Assembly (NCBI GenBank): GCA_937974565.1
Contig: CALJWL010000033.1
Span: forward strand, 1 to 62,234
Direction of reading: 5' to 3'
Length of the DNA stretch: 62,234 nt
From: an uncultured Arenicella sp.
Lineage (GTDB): Bacteria > Pseudomonadota > Gammaproteobacteria > Arenicellales > Arenicellaceae
A model generated the notes under the pieces. The model did no database searches. It was not told the DNA's origin and saw only the letters and a list, made by a program, of their open reading frames with translations. A program made the translations under genes and the position numbers. Below, piece by piece: positions 28,504 through 37,207 of the stretch. The first letter of the stretch is position 1; each line of letters opens with the position of its first letter.

Positions 28504-29043
28504 ATGGATACCAAAAAGGATACTCAAAATCAATTTAATGGTTTGAGTGCGCTACTCACGGGGTTTTCAATAGACAAAATTGCGCCGCAAATAAACGTCA
28601 ATGAAAACACCATTAACAAGCCATATCTCAATGAGTGGCAAACCAAGGTTGCCAGTGAAACAGGTGACGCTGATCTTACGAATAACATTCTTGCTATGTA
28701 TGCGGAGTTGGTGGGCGATTCAGATGTCTTGTCTCCACAACAGAAACAGAGTATTGGCGAACAAATGTTAGCGGTGTCAGAATTTGAAATGCCTTGCCGT
28801 CAGCTCATTTTTCTGTGGTACATGGGGGCATGGCCAAAAGTCATGTCAGGCGAGCCGCCAACTAATGGCAGTACTTCGTTCGAAATTTTATCCACTGATT
28901 CTTATTCGGCAGGTCTGGTGTGGCAAGTTATGCAAGCGCACCCGATGGGGGATTCGAACTTACGCTATGGCTATTGGGGTACTGAGCCCGTTAGCCTAGA
29001 TCAGTACACAGGTAACGTTGTACAAAATCCACGGAACAGCTAA
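28504..29043 (+). CDS. Small subunit of a membrane-bound FAD (sorbitol/gluconate-type) dehydrogenase
   Basis: 179-aa protein starting at ATG 28504 with TAGGAGA upstream. It contains EFEMPCRQLIFLWYMGAWP and a C-terminal YSAGLVWQVMQAHPMGDSNLRYGYW block, the pattern of the short accessory subunit of membrane-bound sorbitol/sugar dehydrogenases, which helps maturation and export of the FAD subunit. No clear twin-arginine signal is visible, which is odd for a subunit usually exported by Tat. The gene lies ten bases after the haem lipoprotein and nine before the GMC gene. Confidence 0.7.
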   Translation: MDTKKDTQNQFNGLSALLTGFSIDKIAPQINVNENTINKPYLNEWQTKVASETGDADLTNNILAMYAELVGDSDVLSPQQKQSIGEQMLAVSEFEMPCRQLIFLWYMGAWPKVMSGEPPTNGSTSFEILSTDSYSAGLVWQVMQAHPMGDSNLRYGYWGTEPVSLDQYTGNVVQNPRNS

Positions 29044-29052
29044 GGAGTAAAC

Positions 29053-31047
29053 ATGTCAGATTCCAAACAATATGATGTTGTCATCGTTGGTGCAGGCATA
29101 GCCGGCGCTATTGTCGCTTATCAGTTAGGTAAAGCAGGGAAGAAAGTGCTTATCCTAGAGGCTGGCCAAGCCATTCCCGTTGATCGATCGGGTTACATGA
29201 AAACATTTTTCATGGCCAGTGCAAAGACCCCTGAGTCACCTTACCCTCCAACCACGCAAGGCGCTGTGCCTTCAACTTCCAGCAACCCTTTAGGTCTGCC
29301 GGACCCAGCGAACGAAAACACCCCCAGATACACCGTATTGCAGATTGCCTCGTGGCGCAAAAGCGATCAGTGCTACTTTGATTACACGCCTCAAGACCCG
29401 GGCGTTACCGGCACCAGTTTAAATGCTAAATTTGCGTTTGGAAGCTCTTATGAGCGCATTGGTGGCGGCACAACTTGGCATTGGTTGGGCACGTCGTTGC
29501 GCCTCTTTCCTGAAGATTTCAAGCTGAAAACACTTTACAATCAGGGCGTGGACTGGCCAAACATTGACACGTTTTACGATGAGTTAGTGCCTTACTATGA
29601 GCAGGCCACCGCAGAAATAAACGTGTCCGGCGATGAAGATAAATTGCAACGGGTGTATCGACAATACAATGTTGACCCCAGCGGCGATTACGGTGAGAAC
29701 TACACTTACCCTATGCCGGGTATCACGCAAAGCTTGCAAGATGACCTTTACAACAGCTTAAATAATTTAGACTACGAAGGTAATCCAGTCTATGTTACGC
29801 CAACTCCGCAAGCACGAAACTCATTACCGGGTGAACGCCGCCAGTGTGCGGGTAATACTAATTGCATCCCGATTTGCCCAATTCAAGCTAAATACGACGC
29901 CACCGTCACCATCGGGCGTGCTTTGCAAACCGGCAATGTGGACATTTTGTATCAACACGTGGCCAGCAATATTGTACTTGACCCTCAAACCAAACAAGTT
30001 TCAAGCATTGAATATATTAAATACGATGTAGCCAACGGTCCGGCATCGGGAACTGGTTCGGTATCTGCATCACACTTTGTGTTAGCCGCGCACGCCATTG
30101 AAACGCCTAAATTGTTGTTGATGTCGAACAAAAACCCAGGTTTTGAAAACGGCGTTGCCAATAGCAGTGATCAGGTTGGCCGTAACTTAATGGATCACAT
30201 TATGTATTTGGGCTGGGGGTTATCCAGCGACCCGATTTACCCGTATCGTGGCCCGCTCTCTACTTCAGGTATTGAGTCGCTAAGAGACGGAGATTTGCGC
30301 AACGAACATTCAACCTATCGAGTTGAAATCGGTAACGAAGGTTGGCAATGGGCGGCAAACGACCCGGGCACAACATTGGCCGATTTTGTTTTTGGGCAAA
30401 ATAATTCGCAAACCAATGGGGACTCCATGAACGAGCAAGGCCTGCCTTTGCGCTTCAATTCAGAATTGCCGGCGTTCAGCAAACTGTTTGGTGAGGAGTT
30501 GGTGAATACGTTGAATGGTATTTATACCCGCCAGACTAGGTTAGGCTATTTAATCGAGCAATTACCCGACCCTGATAACCGAGTTCAAATATCGCCCACA
30601 CTGACAGATAATTTAGGTTTACCGCGCCCAATGGTGACGTATAGGCTGGCATCAGACTACGAACGTAAAGCGTTTGTTTCAGCCAAGAAACTGACCACTG
30701 AGTTGTTTGATAAGTTAGGCGTGACTGAATACACACAAAAACCATCGGCACCGATCTTTGACGGTGACCCTGACGAGGTAACCTCAAGCCAGTTTCAATA
30801 CACTGATGAGCAAGGTGAAACGCATAACTTTACGTTCTACGGAGCAGGGCACATCGTTGGCACTTACCGGATGGGCGATGATCGATCCACCTCGGTGCTA
30901 AATCCACGGCAACAATCATGGGACCACGATAATCTGTTTATGGTAGGAAGCGGCGTATTTCCGACCATCGCCACAGGCAACCCAACACTAACGATTGCCG
31001 CGCTAGCGTTTCAGGCTGCGGATAATCTGTTGAGTGATTTAAGTTGA
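29053..31047 (+). CDS. GMC family oxidoreductase, FAD catalytic subunit
   Basis: 664-aa flavoprotein. The N-terminal Rossmann fold is YDVVIVGAGIAGAIVAYQLGKAGKKVLILEAG. The GMC signature block is RIGGGTTWHWLGTSLRL, a Cys-rich insertion is RQCAGNTNCIPICPIQAKYD, and the C-terminal catalytic region is GAGHIVGTYRMGDD with GNPTLTIAALAFQAADNLL (His and Asn positions of the active site). It resembles the large subunit of membrane-bound sugar/polyol dehydrogenases. Together with the haem lipoprotein and small subunit it forms a probable three-component periplasmic enzyme. The substrate is unknown; sugar or polyol oxidation is the leading guess given the nearby cellulase. Confidence 0.85.
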   Translation: MSDSKQYDVVIVGAGIAGAIVAYQLGKAGKKVLILEAGQAIPVDRSGYMKTFFMASAKTPESPYPPTTQGAVPSTSSNPLGLPDPANENTPRYTVLQIASWRKSDQCYFDYTPQDPGVTGTSLNAKFAFGSSYERIGGGTTWHWLGTSLRLFPEDFKLKTLYNQGVDWPNIDTFYDELVPYYEQATAEINVSGDEDKLQRVYRQYNVDPSGDYGENYTYPMPGITQSLQDDLYNSLNNLDYEGNPVYVTPTPQARNSLPGERRQCAGNTNCIPICPIQAKYDATVTIGRALQTGNVDILYQHVASNIVLDPQTKQVSSIEYIKYDVANGPASGTGSVSASHFVLAAHAIETPKLLLMSNKNPGFENGVANSSDQVGRNLMDHIMYLGWGLSSDPIYPYRGPLSTSGIESLRDGDLRNEHSTYRVEIGNEGWQWAANDPGTTLADFVFGQNNSQTNGDSMNEQGLPLRFNSELPAFSKLFGEELVNTLNGIYTRQTRLGYLIEQLPDPDNRVQISPTLTDNLGLPRPMVTYRLASDYERKAFVSAKKLTTELFDKLGVTEYTQKPSAPIFDGDPDEVTSSQFQYTDEQGETHNFTFYGAGHIVGTYRMGDDRSTSVLNPRQQSWDHDNLFMVGSGVFPTIATGNPTLTIAALAFQAADNLLSDLS

Positions 31048-31174
31048 AAAGCATTCAACCTGTGTTGAGTTAATGCAGTGCGCTCTGTTGTCTGAAGAGG
31101 CTGGTCAATTGGTGTTGCTGGTTTTAGCGCTGTTTTTCTAGATTAACCGCTGATTGCCGAGGTTGTTATAAACT

Positions 31175-32269
31175 ATGAGTGCGCTATCAAACGAGGTGGG
31201 TTTAATGTGTGATGCTGTTGGCTTTTGTGCTGGTGGCCATGTGACACACGAAACCCACTCTCTCCCCAAGGGCATGGTTACTCAGCGCTTAGGGCGCCTT
31301 GCTAATTGGCATGGCGTCTTAGGGTGCGTGGCGCACTATTTAAATGAATCATGCGGTCCAAAAAGTAAACTGGCCATTGGTGTAAAACCAATACTTTATC
31401 GCAAAGCCATCGAGCGAGCGTTGTATTTGAAACAGCTTGATAGTGTGACAGAGTCGTTTAACGCAATGCAAATCGACTACGTTATTTTCAAAGGAGCCGC
31501 TGCCACCGCCCAGTTTTATGGGCATTCTTTCGACTGTTTGCGTTCCAGTGCTGATATTGATTTTTTAGTAAAACCCTCGCATTTTTTGCGAGCCGTGCAA
31601 ACTCTGTGTCAATTAGGTTACCGCTCAATTGACTGCGATAATGCTGAAAAAGTCGCACACTTTGTCACGCACTCAGCAGATAAGCTGTGCAAACGAGGGC
31701 TGGTGTTTCGTCATAAGGACGATCAACTAGCCAATGTCGATATACATTGGAGAGTCGCTAATACATTCTCGTTACCTCTGGATGCGGACGCTATTTTGGA
31801 GAGTAGACAAGCCAAAAAAATTGGGCAAAATGACTGTTATGTACCTAGCTTTAGCCACCATTTCATTGCTTCAGCGATTCATGGTTACTTAGATTACTTT
31901 TTTCAGCTAAAGCATTTGGCTGATTTGTATTTCGCCATGCATTGCACTGACTACAATCAACAATCTATACTGGCGATAGCCGAGGATTTGGGAGTTCGCA
32001 ACCAAGTCTTTGAAAGTATGAGCTTCGCGCATGTTATGTTTTCAACGTCATCAGCAAACCGAAATGCGGTATCCGCATTTGAAAAGAAGGCGATGAATCG
32101 TTATGTCTCATTCAATGGGTGGGTTCCCAGGTATCACAACGTAGATGGAGAATGGAGTCTAATGAATAAATTGAGTTATATATTTAAACAAATTAACACT
32201 CGCAGTAAAAAAGCGTCTTGGTCTGACCCTATAAGGAATCGCTTTTTGGTAAAATTCGAACAACTGTGA
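31175..32269 (+). CDS. Nucleotidyltransferase family protein of a lasso-like RiPP locus
   Basis: 364-aa protein of the NTP_transf_5 type. The conserved core is FKGAAATAQFYG followed by SSADIDFLVKPSHF (residues about 103-135), giving the Asp pair for metal binding, and later DIHWRV. The family is recurrent beside lasso-peptide-type genes with HPr-kinase-like and sulfotransferase genes; its reaction is not firmly established and modification of the peptide or a phosphorylated peptide is inferred. It is the first gene of the block, 43 bases before the B2 gene. It has no membrane segment and is Cys-rich at the N-terminus (MCDAVGFCAGG). Confidence 0.75.
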   Translation: MSALSNEVGLMCDAVGFCAGGHVTHETHSLPKGMVTQRLGRLANWHGVLGCVAHYLNESCGPKSKLAIGVKPILYRKAIERALYLKQLDSVTESFNAMQIDYVIFKGAAATAQFYGHSFDCLRSSADIDFLVKPSHFLRAVQTLCQLGYRSIDCDNAEKVAHFVTHSADKLCKRGLVFRHKDDQLANVDIHWRVANTFSLPLDADAILESRQAKKIGQNDCYVPSFSHHFIASAIHGYLDYFFQLKHLADLYFAMHCTDYNQQSILAIAEDLGVRNQVFESMSFAHVMFSTSSANRNAVSAFEKKAMNRYVSFNGWVPRYHNVDGEWSLMNKLSYIFKQINTRSKKASWSDPIRNRFLVKFEQL

Positions 32270-32312
32270 AGATTAAGTACCTAATCAAATTTTATTAAGA
32301 CTCGATACGCCA

Positions 32313-32777
32313 GTGACATTAAAAGAAAAGATAGCCTTTGTATGGGGTCTGCCTAGAAAACGTAAAATTTGGCTTATTGGGTGCTTTTTAGGGTCTGTTT
32401 TAACCTTGCCGATTATCTACGTTCTGCCAAGTAAATGGCTTAAATATTTCCTTGGGTATAATCTTAAAAATCGTCAGTTGTGCGTATTGGTAACCGCGCA
32501 GCAACTTGTCTATTCAAGGCAAATTGCATCACTGATGAGAACGGTAGCCAGCAATACTCCATGGCCTTGCAGATGCTTAGCTCAGGCGTTGTGTATTAAG
32601 TGGATACTTACCTTAGAAAAGATACCCTCAGTGACCTATCTGGGAACAGCCCGAGAGTTAGGCCAATTTAAAGCCCACGCCTGGGTCACTGTTGGGGCGT
32701 TAACGGTCATTGGTGGCCATAACAATCAATATTCAATTGTAGGGACGTTCACTTCGATTGACTTGTTAAGCAATTAG
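32313..32777 (+). CDS. Lasso peptide biosynthesis B2-type leader peptidase (transglutaminase-like)
   Basis: 154-aa protein starting with GTG 32313. After a hydrophobic N-terminal region (GCFLGSVLTLPIIYVLP) comes the B2 papain/transglutaminase-like fold: WPCRCLAQALCIKWIL with the catalytic Cys, then FKAHAWVTVGALTV with the catalytic His. B2 proteins cleave the leader from the precursor, guided by B1. The usual B2 Asp following the His strand is not obvious. Its last 12 bases overlap the end of the convergent gene at 32766, an unusual arrangement that would couple their expression negatively. Confidence 0.8.
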   Translation: MTLKEKIAFVWGLPRKRKIWLIGCFLGSVLTLPIIYVLPSKWLKYFLGYNLKNRQLCVLVTAQQLVYSRQIASLMRTVASNTPWPCRCLAQALCIKWILTLEKIPSVTYLGTARELGQFKAHAWVTVGALTVIGGHNNQYSIVGTFTSIDLLSN

Positions 32778-33899
32778 GTAAGGGTTGACCCAACCTTGTT
32801 TTTGAGTGTTTTTTTGAGCAAGCTGGTATTGCTCATGGCACAGTTGAGGCACCTCTAGTGTGTCAATGGTTTTATTGAACAGTTCGCCTGATTCGGTTCG
32901 TGATACGGCCCTGATATACGCGGTGGAAAGAGACTCGTTAAAGTCAGGGTTCAAACAGACGTTCCCTCTAGGGCCTTCAATGCTTATTTTCTTTAGTGTT
33001 TTCAGAACAGTGGAATACGCACTGTTTTCTGCCGCTTCTAGTCCCAAGGCCAATAAGCTTACTGATTCGTATGCCATTATGATATGAGGGTGAACAACAC
33101 TTTGTGACTTAGCATTAAACTCAGAAACAAAACGCAAGTATTGATCGGCGTCTCTTTGATAGGTGCTAACGGTATTAATCCCCTCTATTTTCGAACAGAA
33201 TTGATCTAAGTCGACCGTCTCTACAAACGGTGACAGTGTGATAAGTGGGGTGGTTAATTTAGCGGTGCTGGCATCGGATAAAAAATTAACCGCTTGCTTG
33301 CCTGAGTGATGTGCAAGAATTGCGTCGGGTTCCATTCTTTCGACTTCCTTGAGTAGGTCTACGCAAGCATCGTTTTCATTTTCCATATGAGTAATTTTGG
33401 TTACCTTGATGTTGGCGCCACCCGCTTCGGCGCCGACAGCTAAAGCGAGAGGAATACCGTACCCACCATCGTGACGGCCGTATATTGCGACTGAATTTTT
33501 GAAACCTAAATTAGCCGTATAAAGCCCTGTTAGCCAAGCTGTTTGCCAAAGCTGATAAGAATTCACTAATAAAGAATCGTTCAACTGTGATTCGAAAAAA
33601 ACGTCTTCGCCCATTGTGTTGGCGATCAAAATGATTTCCTCTGCTGCACAGAGTTCACTTAATGGGCCGATTAAACTTGGGTTCAGTGGGCATATTAGAC
33701 CATGCAAATTTTCTCTCATAATCATGCCTTGAACTTTCTGCCTAAGCACGTCAATGTCTTCGTTATAGTTTCCAGGCTCGAGAATTAAATTTATATGCTG
33801 GCTTGCGTTTTCTATTCCCATTTTGCAAGCAATGGGCAAATCTCGACTTAGCCGTGGTAAAAAATAAGATTGCGGGACGATGACACCTAAATTGAACAT
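32766..33899 (-). CDS. Periplasmic-binding-protein-like protein without signal peptide
   Basis: 377-aa protein of the branched-chain amino acid/urea-amide binding fold (Peripla_BP_6-type): two lobes, VIVPQSYFLPRLSRDLPIACKMGIENA at the start, NLILEPGNYNEDID, VAIYGRHDGGYGIPLALAVG, AILAHHSGKQAVNFL and VVHPHIIMAYESVSLLALGLEAA. There is no signal peptide, so it should be cytosolic, like AmiC-type sensors. No ABC permease is next to it. It is on the minus strand inside the RiPP block and overlaps the B2 gene at the 3' end. It may sense a small molecule for regulation, or be a RiPP accessory (inference). Confidence 0.65.
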   Translation of the reverse strand: MFNLGVIVPQSYFLPRLSRDLPIACKMGIENASQHINLILEPGNYNEDIDVLRQKVQGMIMRENLHGLICPLNPSLIGPLSELCAAEEIILIANTMGEDVFFESQLNDSLLVNSYQLWQTAWLTGLYTANLGFKNSVAIYGRHDGGYGIPLALAVGAEAGGANIKVTKITHMENENDACVDLLKEVERMEPDAILAHHSGKQAVNFLSDASTAKLTTPLITLSPFVETVDLDQFCSKIEGINTVSTYQRDADQYLRFVSEFNAKSQSVVHPHIIMAYESVSLLALGLEAAENSAYSTVLKTLKKISIEGPRGNVCLNPDFNESLSTAYIRAVSRTESGELFNKTIDTLEVPQLCHEQYQLAQKNTQKQGWVNPYLIA

Positions 33900-33963
33900 A
33901 TACGTTATTATTGATAAGTCGTGTTTGTGTTAGTGCATTAAAACCAGAAAATAGAAGTTGCGC

Positions 33964-33999
33964 AAATAAAAGAGGAAGTCTTGACTCCCTCTTTTATTT
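33964..33999. terminator. Terminator hairpin downstream of the collar-protein gene
   Basis: The stem aaataaaagagg (33964-33975) pairs with cctcttttattt (33988-33999), with a further agtc/gact pairing inside. It lies 25 bases after the stop of the minus-strand gene at 34025. A/T-rich arms provide U-rich ends in both directions. Confidence 0.75.
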
Positions 34000-34024
34000 T
34001 ACAGCAGATGAAACTAAACCTTAT

Positions 34025-34555
34025 TTAGCTTCTAGATGGGTAAACCCCGAATAGCGCGATGCACATATACAAGCCCAAGTATGGATTCTTAAGACTCATT
34101 TGTTGGCCGCCGCCCGTGTTTCCACATGTTATTGAGTCACTAGCCATCGCCTTATTTTCAGCAGCCACAGGTGGGGCATAAGCAAGGTGAGAAGCCAGCA
34201 TATTGCCTTGAGGGTTTCCGACTGAGGCAGCAGCCGTTTCACCATGCAACGTTACAGTATGATTATGCGATGGCAATTCGTTGACAGTGATAGTATGGTT
34301 CTCGGCTCCTCCTTTTTGCCCCCATTGCACTGAACTTAAACCTGGGCCGTTGCCGACCCCTTTCATCATGCGACCTCGTAAATCGGGTAGGCCAAAGGTA
34401 CTTCTGCCATCGCCACCAAACGTGGTGCCAACAAGTGAAAAAAGCGCTGTGTTGCTGGAAATAGCCATTAGTTGGCCATCGCAAAGAGCCCAGCCACGAG
34501 GCGCAAAGTTAAAGGCAATGGGCATTATTTCTGCAATAAAGGGGTTGGTACTCAT
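34025..34555 (-). CDS. Phage tail-collar domain protein (Mdp/microcystin-dependent family)
   Basis: 176-aa protein with the tail-collar fold. It opens NPFIAEIMPIAFNFAPRGWALCDGQLMAISSNTALFSLVGTTFGGDG and continues with TFGLPDLRGR and the histidine pair of the ELPSHNH motif, and ends PYLGLYMCIALFGVYPSRS. Such short collar proteins occur on phage tails and on bacterial chromosomes as MdpB-like proteins of unclear function. No other phage tail gene is nearby, so it is not a prophage remnant. It is downstream of the 105-aa repeat protein gene in a two-gene unit within the RiPP locus. Confidence 0.85.
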   Translation of the reverse strand: MSTNPFIAEIMPIAFNFAPRGWALCDGQLMAISSNTALFSLVGTTFGGDGRSTFGLPDLRGRMMKGVGNGPGLSSVQWGQKGGAENHTITVNELPSHNHTVTLHGETAAASVGNPQGNMLASHLAYAPPVAAENKAMASDSITCGNTGGGQQMSLKNPYLGLYMCIALFGVYPSRS

Positions 34556-34613
34556 GATAATTTCTCCGTTTTTAACGTTATTAAATTGGTGGTTGTTGAG
34601 TTATGTCTGCCGT

Positions 34614-34931
34614 CTACTCGGAAGCTAATAGAGCTTCTGCGCTTTTCTCAAAATCAGCATGGAATTCACTCGGCAATGCGGCGAGAACCATGGCTTTTTG
34701 TTCATCCAGAGTGGGCGTCGCTTCTTGAGCAGGAAGCACTGAGTCGATATCAACTTCGCTTTTAAGAGCGTCTGGCAGACTGTGTATAATTTGTTGCTTG
34801 GTTATCTCAATATCGTCTTGATTTACTTCGCAGTTTTCTATACAAGTGTCTGCGTGTTCCTTTAAGTCATCTGGAAGCTGTGAACGGATAAAATCCATAT
34901 TAGCTTCCAGGCTCTCTTTAACTTTGCTCAT
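34614..34931 (-). CDS. Small acidic protein with three internal repeats
   Basis: 105-aa cytosolic-type protein, strongly acidic. It has three copies of a helix motif with a Leu-Pro turn: IRSQLPDDLKEHADTC, IIHSLPDALKSEVDID and VLAALPSEFHADFEKS (about residues 14, 48 and 81). I do not recognise the family. It starts MSKVKESLEANMDF and ends LLASE. It is followed 58 bases later by the collar protein gene. It is too long and repetitive to be an obvious RiPP precursor, but a role as binding partner or substrate cannot be excluded. Confidence 0.55.
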   Translation of the reverse strand: MSKVKESLEANMDFIRSQLPDDLKEHADTCIENCEVNQDDIEITKQQIIHSLPDALKSEVDIDSVLPAQEATPTLDEQKAMVLAALPSEFHADFEKSAEALLASE

Positions 34932-35331
34932 AGTACGAATTCCTGAATTTAATGTTATAAAATTAGCGGGCTAGAACGTTAGTGTCACCCTTACTGTTAT
35001 TAAGTAAGACCCCTTAACTAATTAGAATCCCTTTATCTGGACGAATCCATTACGCTCCATTACACTCTTGCGCATGGAAGCCTTTATTTCTAATCCTTCA
35101 ATTCCAATGAATCCATTTAGATACACTTAGGATGAATAAAGGCCAATTACCCTACAATACAGTTGGACTTCCTTGGGGCTCTTTATATTGTGGGGGTCGA
35201 GACAGGCGAAAGCCAAGTTTTGTTTTCACTCAGACGTCTACCCACAACAATATTATTACCACCTGGTTTGTGGGATTACTCTCAGTTGCGTTGGATCAAA
35301 GGCGTTTAACGTTGTTGTTGAATCGTGCCAA
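34932..35331. other. Divergent control region before the asparagine-synthetase-like gene, with a coupled 67-codon frame
   Basis: 400 bases between the 105-aa gene (-) and the next plus gene. It includes an open frame of 67 codons (35132-35335) whose TGA overlaps the ATG at 35332 (ATGA), starting MNKGQLPYNTVGLPWGS; its RBS is poor. There are repeated gaatccattt/gaatccatta words around 35043-35120. Promoters are probably here, but no consensus is clear. Confidence 0.35.
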
Positions 35332-37188
35332 ATGATTGCCGGTGGTTTTGCATATTGGCATGAAGAAGAAATGGATTGCTCTGAACGGGCAAACGTGTGT
35401 CGAATATTTGATCAACTTCGCTCGAAGGATTTTGAACCGTTGGCGTTGATCCCGCACGATGTTCGGCAAGAATATGTCGGAAATGGGGTGCAGTTAATAC
35501 AACAGTCTTTGCCTTACTCAGAAGTTGTGGATTTCGCACGATGCAACGAAACTCAGCAAGTTTGCGTGAGTTGGTCGAGATTGGAGAATCACCGTGAACT
35601 TGATTTAAATTCGCCAATAGCACCAAAATCTAAACATAACAACGCCGCGTGGATTTTGTCTAACTATCAACAATGGTCTACTGAGTGCCCTAATTTTATT
35701 GAAGGGGATTTTGTTTTTGCGATACACGACCCCGTTTCTGATCACTTATTTTTGGCAAGAGACCGAATGGGGGTTAAGCCGCTTTACTACAGTGAAGATC
35801 CTTCGTGCTTTTTATTTGCTTCTAATTTGGCGGCAATCGCTAGATTGGATGACGTTGATAATAGCCCCTCGGTAAGTTGGATAGCTCAATATCTGTACAG
35901 ACACTTTATTGGTAACACCTCAACAGCGTTTGAGAATATTAAGAAACTGCCAGCGGGTCATGCATTAATCCTTAAAAAAGATAAGAGGGGCAGACCACAT
36001 GAGCCAAAGATTTGGGCGTACTGGACATTGGCGGACATCGCGAGTAAGCCTAATGAAAAACGAAGTTCAGAGGAGCATGTCAGGAGATATAAAGAGTGTT
36101 TTGATGCGGCGGTATTAAAGCGAGTTTCAGATAAACACTTGACGGGTGTAGAGTTATCGGGTGGTTTAGACTCATCGTCAATCATGTCATCTTTAATGAA
36201 ACAAATTCCGTCTTCAGATGCACATTGCTTTAGCCGCGAATTTTTTACATTAGAGAAAAAGCCTTTAGAAGCGTTACGTGAACTTTACCCTAAATCGTAT
36301 CACCATATCTGGAGAACCCCTGAAGAAAGTAATATCAACTATCATCAAAATTTAGAGCGCTATATCAAATTGTTTGGTTTGCCTGATGAGCATTCTTTAG
36401 CCATTGGTTGTTCTGATTTTCTTGTCACGGCGAATGAGTGTAATGTCAAAACCATGTTAAGCGGCTACGGTGGAGATGAGTTCTCAAGCGCGTTTGGGCA
36501 TGATGTGCTTGTCGAGCTTGCTGATCAACGTCGGTTTTTATCATTATTTTCCCGATTAAATGGCCCCCCAACAAAGCGCCTTAAAGATGCGTATAGAATG
36601 TTTTTCCGTAGGCATTCAAAAAGCATGATTCGCCCCAAAATGTTACGACTCGAACATGCTGAGTTGCAGTATATAGATCAGCATCGCAGACTCTTTTATG
36701 AAAATTTAGCGAACGAGAAATCTCATAACCGGCGTATGGTTAAACGTTGGCAGCAAAGCGGAGTACAACGGTTGGAGTCTCATACGCTTGCTGGCTCTGG
36801 GTACGGTGTTTCATTTAATTGGCCTTTTCTTGATGAGACGCTGTTGAGTTGTTTTTTTTGCACACCAATTGAAGAAAGGCTGGGGCGAGGCTCTAACACA
36901 CGATGGTTGCACCGGCGCGCGTTTAGAAATAGCTTGCCAGATGTTATCGTAAATAAAAATGATAAGGATGTTGGCCATTTAGTCGGCGACAGTGATTCTT
37001 ACGATGCTTTTATGCAGCGGTTTTCTAATGAAATGAATTTGCACCCCCTTTTGAAATCATTGGTTGATGAGACGGTGTTAAGTCAGTTTTTTTCCAACCC
37101 CAATCAAGAACAAAGAGAGGTATTCATGTATCGTTACACGTACAAATCTATTTATAGTATTAACCTTTGGCTGAAAGAATACTTCTAG
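35332..37188 (+). CDS. Asparagine-synthetase-like protein (lasso cyclase C homologue)
   Basis: 618-aa protein. ATG 35332 was chosen because it yields the family-like start IAGGFAYW; reading upstream in frame adds foreign residues. The N-terminal half is a degenerate glutamine amidotransferase domain (no catalytic Cys2; GDFVFAIHDPVSDHLFLARDRMGVKPLYY). The C-terminal half is an ATP-pyrophosphatase domain with the loop SGGLDSSS (276-283) and GYGGDEFSSAF. In lasso-type systems C activates the Asp/Glu side chain and joins it to the N-terminal amine of the core. It is followed by the kinase gene 19 bases later. A true asparagine synthetase would keep Cys2. Confidence 0.8.
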   Translation: MIAGGFAYWHEEEMDCSERANVCRIFDQLRSKDFEPLALIPHDVRQEYVGNGVQLIQQSLPYSEVVDFARCNETQQVCVSWSRLENHRELDLNSPIAPKSKHNNAAWILSNYQQWSTECPNFIEGDFVFAIHDPVSDHLFLARDRMGVKPLYYSEDPSCFLFASNLAAIARLDDVDNSPSVSWIAQYLYRHFIGNTSTAFENIKKLPAGHALILKKDKRGRPHEPKIWAYWTLADIASKPNEKRSSEEHVRRYKECFDAAVLKRVSDKHLTGVELSGGLDSSSIMSSLMKQIPSSDAHCFSREFFTLEKKPLEALRELYPKSYHHIWRTPEESNINYHQNLERYIKLFGLPDEHSLAIGCSDFLVTANECNVKTMLSGYGGDEFSSAFGHDVLVELADQRRFLSLFSRLNGPPTKRLKDAYRMFFRRHSKSMIRPKMLRLEHAELQYIDQHRRLFYENLANEKSHNRRMVKRWQQSGVQRLESHTLAGSGYGVSFNWPFLDETLLSCFFCTPIEERLGRGSNTRWLHRRAFRNSLPDVIVNKNDKDVGHLVGDSDSYDAFMQRFSNEMNLHPLLKSLVDETVLSQFFSNPNQEQREVFMYRYTYKSIYSINLWLKEYF

Positions 37189-37207
37189 CGCTTTTAACTT
37201 AAATTTC

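Noticed and set aside
34025-34555. Tail-collar protein considered as evidence of a prophage
   Set aside because: No other phage structural, lysis or integrase gene is near; isolated collar proteins occur on chromosomes.
35173-35331. N-terminal extension of the asparagine-synthetase-like protein
   Set aside because: The 53 extra residues are not similar to the amidotransferase start; ATG 35332 gives the family-like beginning.
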